From Amborella trichopoda (taxonomy: Eukaryota > Streptophyta > Magnoliopsida > Amborellales > Amborellaceae), in contig NW_006495273.1 in the NCBI RefSeq assembly GCF_000471905.2, positions 4,507,689-4,571,688 on the forward strand: a DNA stretch of 64,000 bases. The letters run 5' to 3'. Position numbers and translations under genes: made by a program. The notes under the pieces were generated by a model, which saw nothing but the letters and a program-made list of their open reading frames with translations, was not told where the DNA came from and did no database searches. Below, in pieces: positions 10,901 through 25,900 of the stretch (its first letter is position 1; every line of letters starts with the position of its first letter).

Positions 10901-13900
10901 TAATTTCAGTTTATATGGGAAACTATTATTTTTTATAATATTAATACTATATTATAATTAATAATGTTACAGACATCCAGACAAAAAAATGTATCAGTAT
11001 TCACCTATTTTTACAAAGTAATGAAAGTACATAATGCATCACTCCTAATTACGTTTAGAAACTAAAATAACATTAGTTTTAGAGATTTATACTTCATCCA
11101 TGATAGTTCAATGCTTATCCTTTTATGTGATGTAAATTTAACGGTTAACAATAGTTAATGCAGGGAAAGAACATCTCAATATTCGTATATTGATGCAAAA
11201 AAAAGAAAGTTCTTAATGGAGTACCCCCATTTCTTATTGGATTCCTAAAAAACAACATTTATAATGGATTTTAATATTTTTTTTGGATTTTTTTTAAGGT
11301 TAAATCCGACCGATTCAGCCGATTCCCGATCCGGATCACCGATTCACCAATCCAGATGGGTTTTGGAGTGCACGATCCGGGGCACCGATCCGTTTTTTAA
11401 ACCACTGGTATCTCCAATTCTGCACACACACTTATATGGGTTCTTGCCTTCCTTGGTCCAGATTTGGTTACTGATAACCTAAATTCGGATTCTCACTCAT
11501 ACCTAAGGGCTATTTGAGTATTTGTATGCACGTATCATGAGTTATCATGCACAGGGTATATTTGTCTTGATTGTAAACTGTTAAGTACTCTTTCTGTGCT
11601 TATTTATTGATTCCAAATGAATATCCATGGGCTAACGCATGTAGTTAAACATGTGGACTTTTGAGGGAGCAAGTGCATATTTAATGGGTTCTTAAGGTCA
11701 AAGAGAATTCACAGAGTGACCACAGTTCTTCATCCACGCTCACATGAATTTTTTCTTTCTAAGAAAATTCACTGTTGTATTAAGCTCAAAATTGTCGTAA
11801 GCAAAGGAGCCTGGCAGCCCACAAACTGGGTGCTCTTATAAAGCATGATAACGGTCTTTTTTTTCCCCAAAAATATTAACACATCCAAATAATATTATGC
11901 AACCTTCATAGAAAATGGAAAGGAAAAGAAACATCCAGGGGCCAAAGCTCAATAAGGTGCCCAAAAAAAGGTCCTGGATGTGGATCCCGCAAATGCTCCA
12001 TCCTTAGTGAGGCTATCAGCTTCCAAATTTGCCTTGTGCCACATGTCGCCAAAAGATGTGCATAGGACTGCATAAATCAAAGATCTCTTAAAAAATGTGT
12101 TCATGCCTACACCGGGAAGGAGAGACTCCTGAAGGCGACAAAATGGTGTTCTTGGGATTCCCCTCAATAATCAAAAGAGGGCTCTAATCTAGGTTAAAAC
12201 CTTTGAGGCTCTCAAGGAGGGTGGGAGCCTCCTCCCTCAAGGAATCTGCATGACCAATGGACCTTGAGAAAGACAGCAGGGTAGTATCACCTTTGTCTTT
12301 AAAATACTCCCAATGCTTGCCGTGCCCAGGTTGTCAAGGGAGCACCTTGTTCCAGTTGTCTCCAAAGTAATGAGCAAGGGATTTGCCAAGGCCTTAGATT
12401 TAGCAAAGCCTGCAAATCTTGGAAAAAAGCTGAGTTTGGGTGATCCCTGAACATATTATTGCTCTTTGCCCAAAAGATAACCAGTGTTTTACCCGGTCCT
12501 TAGAGCAAAAGTAGTAGACTTTTTTCCATTGAATATCATGTCGTTCCTCTCAGTCAAGATCACCCAAAGTTGTGTGACCACTTAGTTCTTCACACACCCA
12601 GTCCTAGAATTCATTAGGCCATTATGGCGAAGACAATTCAGATTAACAAGGTCCCAACCACAAAATCCTCTCAGTCAAGATCACCCAAAGTTGTGTGACC
12701 ACTTAGTTCTTCACACACCCAGTCCTAGAATTCATCAGGCCATTATGGCGAAGACAATTCAGATTAACAAGGTCCCAACCACAAAAACCATGCATCTGGT
12801 CCTGCACTTTCCTTTCTTTTGTTGAGAAGAAAGACCCATAACATTCTATTGAGGAGTGCAAAAGTTAATAGTACCATGGAAGAGGGCTGTAATTGATTGG
12901 GTATGATAGCCTAACAAAGAACCCTTTTTTTTTCTTTTTTTTTTTTAGTGCTCGCATTTTAGGGGTAGGATTGTCAAAAGTTTAGTAGGGTTTAGAAGGG
13001 GTAGCTTAGTAAGAAAATATCAGCCTTATTGGGGGGGTACAGTTTGCATACGTCCTACGTAGTGCTTATTTTCACTAGATGCTTTGAGAGTTTTTGGTCG
13101 TTTTAGGTCTTCCAATGTATGGGAACTTGGTGATTCGAAGCATCTAGATTTAGTTTGGGAATATATCAGAAGCCTCTTATGTTACTTGAAAATACACGGA
13201 TAAACTTTGAATCTAATTAACAAGATAGCCCATTGGGTTAACTCTTCTTGTGTGTTCAGTTTTGCATAATTCCTATGCAGTGTCTATTTTCACTAGAAGT
13301 TTTTAGGATTTTTTGAAGGTTTTTGTCTTCCAATGTATCAGCACTTCATGAAGAAAATAGCTCATTGGATAAACTTTGAATCTAATTAACAAGTTAGCTC
13401 AGTGGGCTAAACTCTTCTTAGGTTTCTTTCTTCTTTCTTCCTAGTTTGCATCATGTGGTATCAGAGAAGGCCCGGTCACCAAGAAATCACCAAGAAATCA
13501 TGACTTTATGGAGAGGTCGTACTCAAGGAGCAAGTGGAGGAATCCCTGGATGGAAGCAGAAATTCAAGAAAGATTAGAGCAATGGATGCAGCAAGTGATG
13601 CACTAACTAGAATCTAATCGTGAATATGGATATGCTTTTGTGGATTCCCAGGGAACCATGTGAATCCCTTCAATCACCATCCACCACAAGCAGAGCCGGA
13701 AGAAGGGAGACTAAGGAATGGCATGGTTTAAGTCCTAGAACAGAGGACAAGGGTAGACACTCAGGACCATAGGATAATGGCAGATGTACTGAGTGTAGCA
13801 TGGACTCCGACATCAGTGCCAGTATGTCTAGTGTGTCTAGTTCTTCATCCAACAAACAGATAAAGCAATCATAACGTACGAAAATAATTTAATATTAAAT

Positions 13901-16900
13901 AGTATATAATTAAATTTAGAAAGTTATCACATGACCTAGCCAAATTCGTAGCGGTAGCATATTAATCACAACCAAGAAACCCCAATTTCAAACTCCGAGA
14001 ATTAAGGTGTTACCTTACTTTATATTAACACTCTTTAGTATTTTATACCAAAAAATATGCATATGATCTACATATCCATGTGAGTTTTGTAGAGGTACCT
14101 CATTACATGTCCATAAGGGGTTTCGGGTGCAAATCTCGGGCTGTACATTACGTGCTTTTTCATTTTCAACATATTTAGTAGTATATGGCCAATAATATGC
14201 ATAATTGCATACGTCTTACATATTCGTGTGAGTTTTCTAGTGTAGACCTTACCACTTCTCAACAAGGTTTCAGTTTTAAAACTAGGGCTTTATTTTAGTT
14301 TTATTTTTGTTTTACCATGTACTTGGAAGTGTCAACATTTGTCGAAATATTTACATATGTCGACAAGTGACACAAGAAGAATAGGCACATGCAAGGGCAA
14401 GGTCAACATTGACTGGAGTTCCATTGTTACCTTGATCTGGAAGATTTATCTGATTGGATCAGCACCATAGATAACTTTTTCAAATAATAAGATCTCCAGA
14501 ACATAAAAAAATTGAAATTTGTGGCCTCATATCCCTGCAACCCAAGCTGAGCAGTATATTACCATAAACCTTCCCAGACACCTTTTCCCTCAATGGCTCA
14601 AAGAAGGATATACTCATATCCATTTTGGAGCTATTAAACTAGCCTTAACCTTTCATGGTAGGAAAGGAATGGAAGCTGTAACCAGAATTGCATTACTAGA
14701 TACCAGGTTTCTAGAATACCAGCATGCATGCATCGGTACTGTCCAAACAACTCTTAATGCTGGCACCATCTTTGTTACCTTCTTTCGTAATTTCAACATT
14801 CCTATCAAAGACCCCCACCTAAGCTCTGCCTTCAAAGTACAAGTTCAAATTATTGGAACCAGACAGGTTGAAGCTGCAACTGTTGCCACTCTTCACTATC
14901 AGATGGTATACAGACTGCAGAACCATGCTTTTGATATTGTTACACCTTTACCCCCTGAATGTGAAAATACTGCCTTGTTCATCAAAGTTGATAACAATTC
15001 CCAACCTGTTTGCCATTACATCCCTAGACAAATTTCAAGGGCACGATTGCATGAATTGATTCCCTCCTCTTGGGTCACAAATTATGAAAATCTACAAACC
15101 CAGAGTCAGGCGGTGATACAATCAGAATCTAGGATGACTCGGATGCAAGATGGAACTGTTCAAATAGATTTTCAATCATCTAATGATAACCTCACCAGAG
15201 AGATTTTCCCTACTCAATTCCAAGGATTTCTTGAAAAAGTCCCAGTAATTGCTTTTGATAAAACGGGAAAACCTATCTATGAGCAAAAAACTGCGGATGG
15301 ACATAATTGGTCTGACTGTTGTGATTGTCCTACTTGCATTCAAAATGATGATAACTTTGATGAGGAGAAAGACAAGAAATTGTCTCAAAAGAAAAAGAAA
15401 CTTTCTTCCCAGCAAATACTCCATCAAAAATATATGAAAGGAGATCCAACAGTTGGATTACTTCGTGAACCTTCTGGGAAATGGGATTACTATGTCACCT
15501 ATGGCAATCGCATTACCCTTCTAAACCTATTATTCCGACTGGATGGGATGATAAACCTGATGTTGCTGAATGCATGGCTTTTGACCCTCAGGGATCTAAT
15601 TATGCTATTAATTTTCCTCCTTTGCATGACTATGAGAAAATCCAAGAACATTAAAAGCATGTGTGGAAAATAAAAAACCCTAGTACCGAAGATTCTTTAG
15701 GCACATTAAAGACTATTTCTCCAGCCGAAGCAAGCCTTAACTGGCAGGCCGAAAATGCAAAGTCTCAGAACTTAGCCTTGCTCCGACTTGAGGAAAAACA
15801 AAATCTGATGTCTTCTCAATTAAAAGGGTTAGTTAGCATAATTACTGATTTGAAAGAAAAGATATAATCTTTGCATGAGGCGCTAATGCAGATTCTCCAT
15901 TTTGTTAAAGACACACATTTACAAGCATACTTGCTGGCACAAAAAGGAAGAGAAAAAGCATTTCTGGAAACATAGCTGCAAAGCTTGGAAAAAGATCTAT
16001 GGATGAAATCTCAGTACCCTCAAACTTCATACCAGTCCTCTCCTAGCTTGCCTCAACTTCAACCCTTGTCAGGTACTCCTTATATCCCAAGTTACCCAAC
16101 CTTGAGATATTCTGACCCTTTTCCTCCTACTAGAACAATTTACCCTCCTAATGGCTTAATACCTCCGAGACATTATGGCTTTCAATCTTTAAGCTCTTTA
16201 GATGATGAAAGGCGTGTCCCAGAGGAAATGTTTTTTCCTCATCTAAGAAAAAAGTCGAATGTTTCTATCCCAAGTACTTCTACGTCACCTGAACCTACAC
16301 CTCCTGGTGTTACTCAACAGCAACCTCAACCTACTCTTGTGACACAACCCCCAACTCTCCCTAAAAATGAAACTCAAATGCTTCAAGCATCAGATTCTGA
16401 TTCTGATATTGTTGCATCTTCTGTGTTCACACAAAAACCTTACTCAGTCAGAACCTTTGCAAGATATGAGTCCATTTTTAAAAAACCTTACCAAACAACC
16501 TGAGTTAAACCTTCAAACAGAAACCCAATCCTCTGACTCTGTCTCAGAATCTTCTGATACAACGAGTTTTCTAGCCTCTTCTTCCTCTGTTTCTTCAGAC
16601 CCTTTGTTCATGATGGATCCCCCTGAACAACCTCCTGACGCTGACCCAAACCCACTTATAGATGAAGAACCTGGACCTCATAACCCTACCTATGGAGATT
16701 CATCTAAAGGTTTTACAATTGATGACATCCCTCCTTCAAAATGGACTGAGAGCTTTCGAGAAATACAAGGATGGATGCATGCAGAAATGTTAAACCCTGC
16801 AAATACATTAGCAAGCACAATTTCCAAAGTTTTGGTACGACTTCGAGGACGATTGTTTGATTGGTATTTAAGTCTTGGAGAATACCGTCAAACACAATTG

Positions 16901-19900
16901 AGAAACAGTCAATCCATTGTTGAATTCTTGAATTATTTGGTAGCTGAATTTACTGGCCCTGTAAAGCATGAACAGATTACAGCCCGTAAAGAATTTTTTC
17001 AGCTTAAGTGTTGTTCTTTTAAATGACATGATTTAGAAAAACACGTTTCTGAAATGTATAAGCGTTACCACAAAATTGGTGGAATTGATGATGTGAATTT
17101 AAAGCAATTTTATCTTGAGTCTATTCCTCCTACTCTTGGAAAAGAAGCAACAAAAACTATGGAAAATCAAGGATTGACAGTTCAAAGTGTTTCTTTTGGG
17201 GAAATTTATCAGTTTGTCCTCCATGCTTTGGAAAGGTTATGTAAACAGGTAGAATTTGTCAAACAGATGGAGAAAAATAAGCACCTTCTTGGTAAATCTT
17301 GTGATAAACCCCATCTCAAGATTAAGTGTGATTCGAAAAAACTATGTGCTTGTCCCTCTTTTGGAAAAAAGAATAAGGTTGACCAAAAAAGGAAAAAGAA
17401 GAAATTCAAAAGGTTTAAATGCCTTCGTAGATCCAGATTTCGAAAAAATAGGATGAAAGGTGATCGTTGTTATGTATGTGGAAAGAAAGCACATTTTGCA
17501 AAAGATTGTCCTAACCAGAAAAAGAAACGAAAGATTATAAATCTTTTGTCCCAAGTTTTGGAAGAAAATGTTGATGATGATCTGGAATCTATATTCTCTC
17601 TGGATGATGAGCAGAATGAAGATACATTAATTTCCATTTCATATCCAAATGATTTTGAGCTGAATGAAATCAGCAATACTGTGGTTCCTGAAATTTTGTC
17701 TCCCCAAGATGAAACCCCAGAAATAATATCCTTCCAACACAACCTACCCCTTGCCTTTGTCCAACTCCTTTGTGAACATTATTCCAAACCCTTGATTGTC
17801 CCTGCCTTTTTTGACACTGGTGCATCTGCTAGCGTTCTGAAACCGGATTTATTGCCAAAACAATTTTGGGAAAACTGCAACCAAACCTTTAGAGCTGCTA
17901 ACGGAGAAAAATTTTCTATCCATCAGATTAGCAAACCTGTTTTTATTAAACTTTTTCCTAAAGTTGTTATCCAACATAGGATCTTAGCTTCCTACCTCCC
18001 TAACAAAGACCTCTTATTAGGATTTGATGTTTTACACCAAGTAAAACTTCAATGGACAGCTAAAGGACTTCATTTTAGGAACTTAACTACCTTGGATTGC
18101 TAGTCTAGACCAACCCCAAACCTTGGAAACCATTAGAGAAAAAATCATTTCAGATTGTTGTGCAACTTCCCATTCGGAATTTTTGAAAAAATGTACAAAC
18201 CCTCTTTGGAGAAACCAGAATTTCTTTGTCAAACTTCCCTTCAAAAAGAATGAGGACATTAACCCTACAAAAGCCTCCCACAGAGGATTAAATCCTGATT
18301 TGCTAGAACAGGCTAAGCAAGAAATTCATGAACTGCTAAAGGAAAAATTAATTGAACCAACTAGTTCTCCTTGGGCATGTGAAGCTTTTTATGTGAATAA
18401 AAGAGTTGAACAAGTTCGTGGTAAACTTAGATTGGTTATCAACTATCAGCCTTTAAACAATTTTCTTTCTGATGACAAATTTCCTTTACCAAACCAGACT
18501 GCCATGTTTTCTCAAATTTCTAATGCTCACATATTTTCCAAATTTGATTTAAAATCTGGATTTTGGCAAATAGGAATTGACCCAAATGAAAGACTAAAAA
18601 CAGCTTTTTGCCTTCCCAATTACCATTTTCAATGGACTGTTATGCCTTTTGATTTAAAAAATGCTCCTACTTATTTTCAAAAGGTTTTAACCACTATTTT
18701 TGAACCCATTTCTTCTCAAGCTTTGATATACATAGATGACATCTTGCTCTCTTCTCCAGACTTGGAAAGTCATGTTTCTCTCTAAGAAAAATTTCACTCC
18801 CTTTGTTGTAAATATGGTATTATGTTATCAGAAAAGAAGTGTGTCTTTGCTACTTCTGAAGTAGATTTTCTTGGTATGCATTTCCTTGATGGTATGTACA
18901 GTTTACAACCCCATATAGCAAAACATTTGCTAGAATTTCCTGACACTCTGTCTTCTGTAAAGCAAATACAACAGTTCTTGGGTATTGTAAATTACATGTC
19001 ACCTTTTATACCCAAACTTTCTTTGTTCACCAGTCCTCTTCATATGCTCTTGAAAAAGAAAGCACCACCATGGACTAAGGTACAAACTGAGTGTGTTCAG
19101 AAGCTCAAATCTTTATCTCAAAATTTGCCCTCTTTGAAAATTCCGTCTACTGGAAAAAGAAATTTGCAAACTGATGCCTCAGACGAATATTGGGCTTGTA
19201 TTTTACTAGAAGAAATTGCAGGCAAAAGAATGATCTGTGGTTATAAAAGGACTCTGCACTCCATTACCATTCTACTTTCAAAGAAATCCTAGCAGTGAAA
19301 AGAGGAATTGAAAAATTCCAATTTCATCTAATAGGACATAAATTTTTAGTGGAAATGGATTTGTCAGCTTTTCCAAACATGCTGAGATTCAAGAACAAAA
19401 TACTTCCAAACCCACAACTTCTCAGATGGTCAAATTGGTTTTCACAATGGAATTTTGAATATAAGCACATTTTAGGGAAAAATAATGTTTTGGCTGATAT
19501 GTTCTCAAGAAAAAGGTTTTCAAAAGAGAATCTCTCCTCAATTATTCCTTTTTTGGGCGCAATTATCACCATTGATGATAATGAGCACGACCTGCCTGAT
19601 GAACTTCATGAAGATATTCTCAGAAGAACCTTACTATCCAGGAATGATCTAATGCAACAAAAAATGCGTGAAATTGTAGTCAGAAATCACGGAGATTGCA
19701 TACAAGGAATTCGATGCCATCCAAACTACCCTTTCCTGTCCCTTTTCCAAACCCGGCACGTTTATAATATACCAAAAGAAGTCATTTGCTTTCTTTGGTA
19801 TCTCACCCAAAATTACCACATTTGCTTCAACTTTCATGCCAGAAAACTCATCTCTTACCTTAGACATTGTCATTTCCTTCAATGGAACAATTACCAACAT

Positions 19901-22900
19901 CCTAATCCCATAACCCTGAACTTCTATAAATTCCTCATTAAGTACTTTCATTATACCCAATGGATTGAATCGTTTCAATATCCTCATAAACAATATGTAA
20001 TTATAAGTTTCCATCAAGACCTTAACCCCCAAACCTATCCTAATGCTGTTTATCTTACCCAACACCCTGCTATTGAAACTGTTGGATGGTATGATTTCAA
20101 TCTTCTGACTTTTTGGCCATTTCATACGCATTTATGGATGGAATTAAAATATATTATGTGTTGTATTAATCATATTCCACCAGTTGGGATTCCTGTTGAT
20201 GTTTATACAGGGCATACGGTATGGAATGATGAGCAGCCCAGAGGAGCAGCCTTATTACACCAATTGTATCTCTGGTTGGCAGATCACCCTCCACCTGAAG
20301 AACCTCCTGAAAACAGCTTAAGTGATGAAACCTATATTGGACCATCCTGTAGTCCCTCTGTTCCTTCTTCCCCAAGCTACGACTCAAATGGATATCCTTA
20401 CTATCTTTGGTTGTCACAAATGCAAACATCAAATGAATAAAATGTAAGAGCAAGTTTTTTTTTTTTAAAATCTTGTAAGAGCAAGTTAGTTGACTAGGAG
20501 AAAATGAAGAAACATATGAGGAACAAGCTCCTACCATATGATTATGCCCAAGCTCCTTTCTGAACATTTCAGAACTTCCAAAAAGGAAATAGATGCGTAC
20601 ATAAATACACAGAGGAGTTTTACAAACTCTCGATGCAAAATGGGCTGAGAATAAGAAACAATTTGTACCTCGTTATGTCAAATGAACGACGATTTCATGT
20701 CTAAGATGAGGTTTCCCAATGGTACCTAAAACAAGTAGAACTATAAAAGAAGCACTAACCAGATTGCATTCTTCAGAAATTAATAACAATGCCTATCATA
20801 TTGAGCTACGAAAGGAGGTTAATATATCTCCAATCTTACAACGTTTCTAGCTCGGGAAGAGCCACATGATGATCACTCACATAATGCACTCGAGCAATAG
20901 CCAAAGAAAACAAAACGGGAAGTAAACCAAATCTTTGATGTTCGGAGTATCTTGGCACGAAGTGGCTCCTATCAATAATATCTAGTTGAATGGGAAGGAA
21001 AAACTATGATTGAATGTTCATGCGTTTCTGAAGCTGAATTGAGAAAAGTGGATGAGGATTTCTTGTGCCACAATATTAAAGCAAACTTCTGGGATCAAGC
21101 TCATTTCGACCGGAAGAGAAAAATGTAGACTTAGGTTTGAAGTCTACAAGAAGATTTCTAGGTTCCCTGAAAATCAGCATTTGAAAATGACTGAATAGAC
21201 TCAGACTCGGATGAACAGCTAGGCCTTGGCTGTCTGCAAAAACTGGAATAGCGTACATAAGTTTACCATGTACAATACTCAAGAGAATATCGTAGCAACT
21301 TGCGTATTGTGAAAATTAGGCTCAGGTGAGTCGCTACAGTACATATTTTTTCTTTGCTTTATTCGATTTGATCCCTAGGGTCAGCCAATTGAGCAGAAAT
21401 TGAGTCCTTAGTATGATTTTAGCTTGATCTAGCTGCTAGATATTACAGTATTTAAGAAAAAACAAATTTAACATATTTTTAGATAGAAATTTTGGCCTAG
21501 TTTTTGCCAGATTTTGAGAATTTGCAATATCTTTGCTATTGATGATTGATCTTCAATGAAATTTGATTATTGAGCCTTTTTTTTATTGGGTTCTTGGGTC
21601 AACCATAGGCTTGATTTCAATAAAACAAAAACAAAAAACAAAAAAAGAATTTGAGAGATTTCAAAATCAGATTTGCAATTCATCTGAATTTTTCAAGAGC
21701 TTGGATCTCCTAGATCTGACTCGAAACCCAAAACAGATCCAGGGTTTTGTGTTGTGCAAGGCAGCTTTATGGAAAGGATTATCATTTTTTGAATTTAAAT
21801 TTATAAAATTAGTTTATCTCTTGCTATATTAATTGTAAATGATTCAAAAATCATTTTGTATACACTTTTTCCATTTGTGATTTTTATAATTTAGCTATTT
21901 TTCTATTTTTTTCATTTTTTTTAAGCCTATAATATTAAACTTTGTCTTATTCCATGTTTTATATAAATTTCTGATTTAATTTTTTCATTTTATTATATTT
22001 TTCCAATTTTGGATTTTTCAGAAATGTTTTTGTATTTTTTCATTTTTTGGCCATTTTTCCAGCTTAGGCAAGACTTGGGCTATAGTCGATTTGGACTTGC
22101 TCAAGCCGTTCAGCTTGGCAAGTACTTGCCAAATCCTGAATTTGAACCAATCTATTTTCCATAGCTAAAAATTAATGTGAAAAAATGCAGAGGTTGGCCT
22201 AGGCGGCAGGGCAGCTGCCTAGGTGGGAGCCCATAAATACCTCTGTGGGGGCTCCTGGGGGTGGGGCAGGCATCTTTACACCTTGATGTTTATTGCAAGG
22301 TGCAGCAGTCTATTTATTTCAATACATAGAGTTTTTTATTACGCTATAATCTATTTATTTCAAACAATAATATCCTAATAATTTAAAGGAAAAATTATAT
22401 AAATATCCCTTATATTTTATGATATTACAAAAATACCTAATATTTTCTGGTATTACACGTATATCCAATTTTTGAACTTCATAACAATTTTTTTTTTAAA
22501 AAAGACCAAACTACCTATTTTCGGTTTTTCAACAACTGAAATTTTTAAAATTTTTGGTTTTTTAAAAACTGAATTTTTATTTTTTTAACATTTGCTTCAT
22601 TTCCATTTAGTTACAGCGACGGATTTGGGGGTTTGTTTCCTCAAGCTTTCCTTCATTTCCATTGAAACCGATGAAAGAGAGAGGGATTTGGGTTTTTGTT
22701 TCCCTTGAGGGTTCCTTCTTTTCCATTGAAGTACAGGAACTAGAGAGGGATTTGGGCTTTCTTTGGCCTTACAACTTTCTTTTTTGTTTACATTGAAATA
22801 CAGGACAGAGAAGAAGAGAGTTGGGTTGTTCCTGAGGTTTCCTTCGATTCAATTGATTAGAAAGCTTAGAGTGGAGACTCTATAATGGAGGAGAGGGTCT

Positions 22901-25900
22901 GTGTCATTTGTGATTCAGATTCACGTTCTTCTATTCATGGCCGAACCCTATTAAAAGCTCTAATTCGTCTTTTGAAAGTGAAGCAATCTCAACTCGAGTT
23001 CTTTGCAGATGAAATGAGGCTTTTAGAAGAGAGTATCAAGGTCCCGCACAGGTTCTCTAAGATCCACTAGTTCGAGCTCCAGAATTCTCGGGTTTTCCAT
23101 TTGTTCTTTCTACTTAAATATTTCTCACCCTACCTATCGGCTCTTTTGAAGTTGTTGCAGAGACTATAGTGGGCTTCAACAGAAGCAGTAGAATTGTTGA
23201 GTGGTGGTGGTTTAGAGAGAGAAACACGCTTCTGATGTTTCTCCAAGCTACCAATTCAAAAAAAGTTTTGAACAAAAGGTTTGCTCACTGTGCAAGAGTT
23301 TGGAGACCCTATCTCGGTTTTTGAAAATCCAAAAATAGGTAGTTTCGTCTTTTTTAAAAAAAATGATTATGAAGTTCAAAAAACAGGCATGTGTAATAAT
23401 GAAGAGTATTTTGTAAATACCTTTTTAGAGGTAATTTTCAAACAATGCTGAAAATACAATGACGAACTTTAAATTTAACTAACAATATAGCCCATTGGAT
23501 TAACTCTCCTTGTGTTTTCTTTCTTCCATCTTCCTGATGCAATTAGGGTTTTTAGTTTTTGTTATTTTGTTAGGTTTTTAGTGTTTGTTATTTTTTTGAA
23601 AGACTGAAATTTAAGTTTGGAGTTATTTTGAGTTTCTAGTTTTTTTAGGGGTATTTGTGTTTAATTGTAAAGAATTGAAGGGTAAATTTCAAAACTTTTA
23701 ATCTTTTATTTTTTTTGAAGATAAAGGCCATGATTTAATATTGATCAGGATTTCTTAGAGAGCATGTTTTCTACAAATTGTTAATGGACAAGAAAACGAA
23801 GAGAGAAGAAAATAAGAGTTGATTTTAGGTCTTCTGAAAGAGTCTTATGGACTGTACTCCATAGCAGAGCATGAAAGAAAATATAATCTCTCATCCTTTT
23901 AATTTTATTTTTAGTTTTCTGATTTATTTGCCCTCTTCTATGTATCAATTGGTATCAAGCTTCACGATGCCTCCAAAATCTGCTTTTATGATCGAGGATA
24001 TATCGCCACAAGTCGCAATGGTTGTGAATCAATAAACAAAAGCGAGCATAAGTCAAATCATGGAAGGTATCCGAATCGAGATCCATGAATTCGATGAGAG
24101 ATGGGTGAAATAAATAGACGATTAGAAAATTACCGTCAAGAAGAACTTACTCATAATCCACTAGATCTAGAACCAATTATTAACTTTAGAGATCAAGTAA
24201 AGGAGACTATATTAGATACTTAAAGAAGTTAACCTCAGTGCAGAAGATGTTGACAATACTCCAACAAAGTGCTACAAAATTTGATTATCAGTGTTTATCA
24301 AAAAAAAATTCGATTATCAGTTATGATTTATGAAAAAGAAGACACATTAGTTGCAGTATGTGAAGTACAACCATTTGAGCAAAAAAAAATCAAGATTTTG
24401 CTCGACATCCCAGAATTATTATAAGTTGCATTCTAAGCATTAGACTAGTTAGTTCATTGAAGAGGACAAAGTACCCAGGCGAATGGTGGTACTTCATCAA
24501 CAAGTAATCAAGTGGCCTTTGAAGGATACAACAAATGGACTTCATCAACAAATATTCAAGTGGCCTTTGAAGGATATAACGAAAACAAGAAGCTCGAGAT
24601 GGAGCGATTCCCAACCTCGAGAGAATGATGCAATTAGGGTTTTTATTTTATTTTATTTTTTTGTTATTTTTTTGGGGGATTGAATTTTAAGTTCAAAGTA
24701 AATTTTGGATTTCTAATTTTCTTTGGGGGGTATCATTTGAATGATTTTGTAAACTATTATTTCTTGTCAAGTTTTTAAATATTGTTTCACGGTTAAAATA
24801 GTGCTATTAACAACTGAATAGTCTAGGCAGCTGCCTAATATAGAAAGTTCATTTGGGAAAGGTCTGAATTTCAAAGCTTTGATATTTTCCTCATGCTTAT
24901 CAATGTTATGCAAACCAGATTGAACTGGTCGGTTGGGACTGGAAACCAGCGAATTGGTGGCTTGTCCAATCCGGTCTATTGAACCAACCCTGAACCGATG
25001 GACTGGCCAATACACCAAAAGGTTTTTAAGAAGTTTTTTTTTGTTCTTTTGCAGTTTGTATATGGCAATTGATAAAATGAAAGGTCACGGTTTCTTTTTT
25101 AGGTTACAAAAATACTTTTTGAGAGAGAGAGAGGGAGGCTATGGTCTCTCTCTCAACCGGAAAACCGAGGCTCGGGGTGAAAATCCAGCCACTTTCTTGC
25201 ACAAAATCCCATCAAACGGATGAAATATTCAACCCCCAAGTAAGTGCATGCGATTTATTTTAAGTTTTTTTCTTGTTTTGGATTTAATAAAAGCAAAAAA
25301 GTTCAAAAGATTTCAGGTTTTGGATTTAGGGTTTTACAAAAAAAAAATGTTTGTGTATTTTTTTATATATTTAGCTGTGATTCCCTTACAAAATAAAACC
25401 AAAATGTAAAGAAACACCAAAATTAAAGTTATTATTTGTGTATTTTAGGTTTTGACTTTTGAAGGGCTTTTACAAATTGTAAAAGTATGGGGGAGAAAAA
25501 GAAAATTAATTTTATTTGTACATTTGTTTTTCATATTCAACTTTAAGGGCTTTACAATTGGGTGCCATTTATATAAGCTGGCAACCTTAGTTGTAGAAGT
25601 AAAATAATGATATTCTACGCCGTCCATTTTAGTCAAACAATGAAGATTTCTCACGTCTTTTAAAAAAGCATAAAAAGGTAGCACATCTTTTAAGATAAGT
25701 GTGATATCTTTCTGTCTAATAAAATAGACATTGTAGATTACTACAACCTTACTTATACAAGTAAGGTTGCAACCTTATATAAGCTTTGTCTTTACAATTT
25801 GTGCCAAAGTTTATTGTGGACTTATGTTTTATGCCTTATATATTTAGTTGAGTTATTTGTTACATAATTGATATCTTTCATTATTAAGGAGCAGAGTATC

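Larger units (their letters stand above)
14400..20500 (+). mobile_element. Endogenous Caulimoviridae copy (Florendovirus/Petuvirus-like), broken
   Basis: An integrated plant pararetrovirus with the complete domain order: movement protein, coat region with a CCHC knuckle, aspartic protease, reverse transcriptase, RNase H, and a further C-terminal region. The set of domains and the RT/RNase H wording (NYQPLN, YIDDIL, QIQQFLGIVNYMS) resemble Florendovirus and Petuvirus as I remember them. It is a fossil with roughly half a dozen breaks. It lies in intron 11 of the NERD1-like gene, in antisense orientation, so it is neither required for nor visible in the spliced host mRNA. No LTRs are expected in this family. 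The exact ends are uncertain by several hundred bases on the left and about 150 on the right. Confidence 0.9.
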
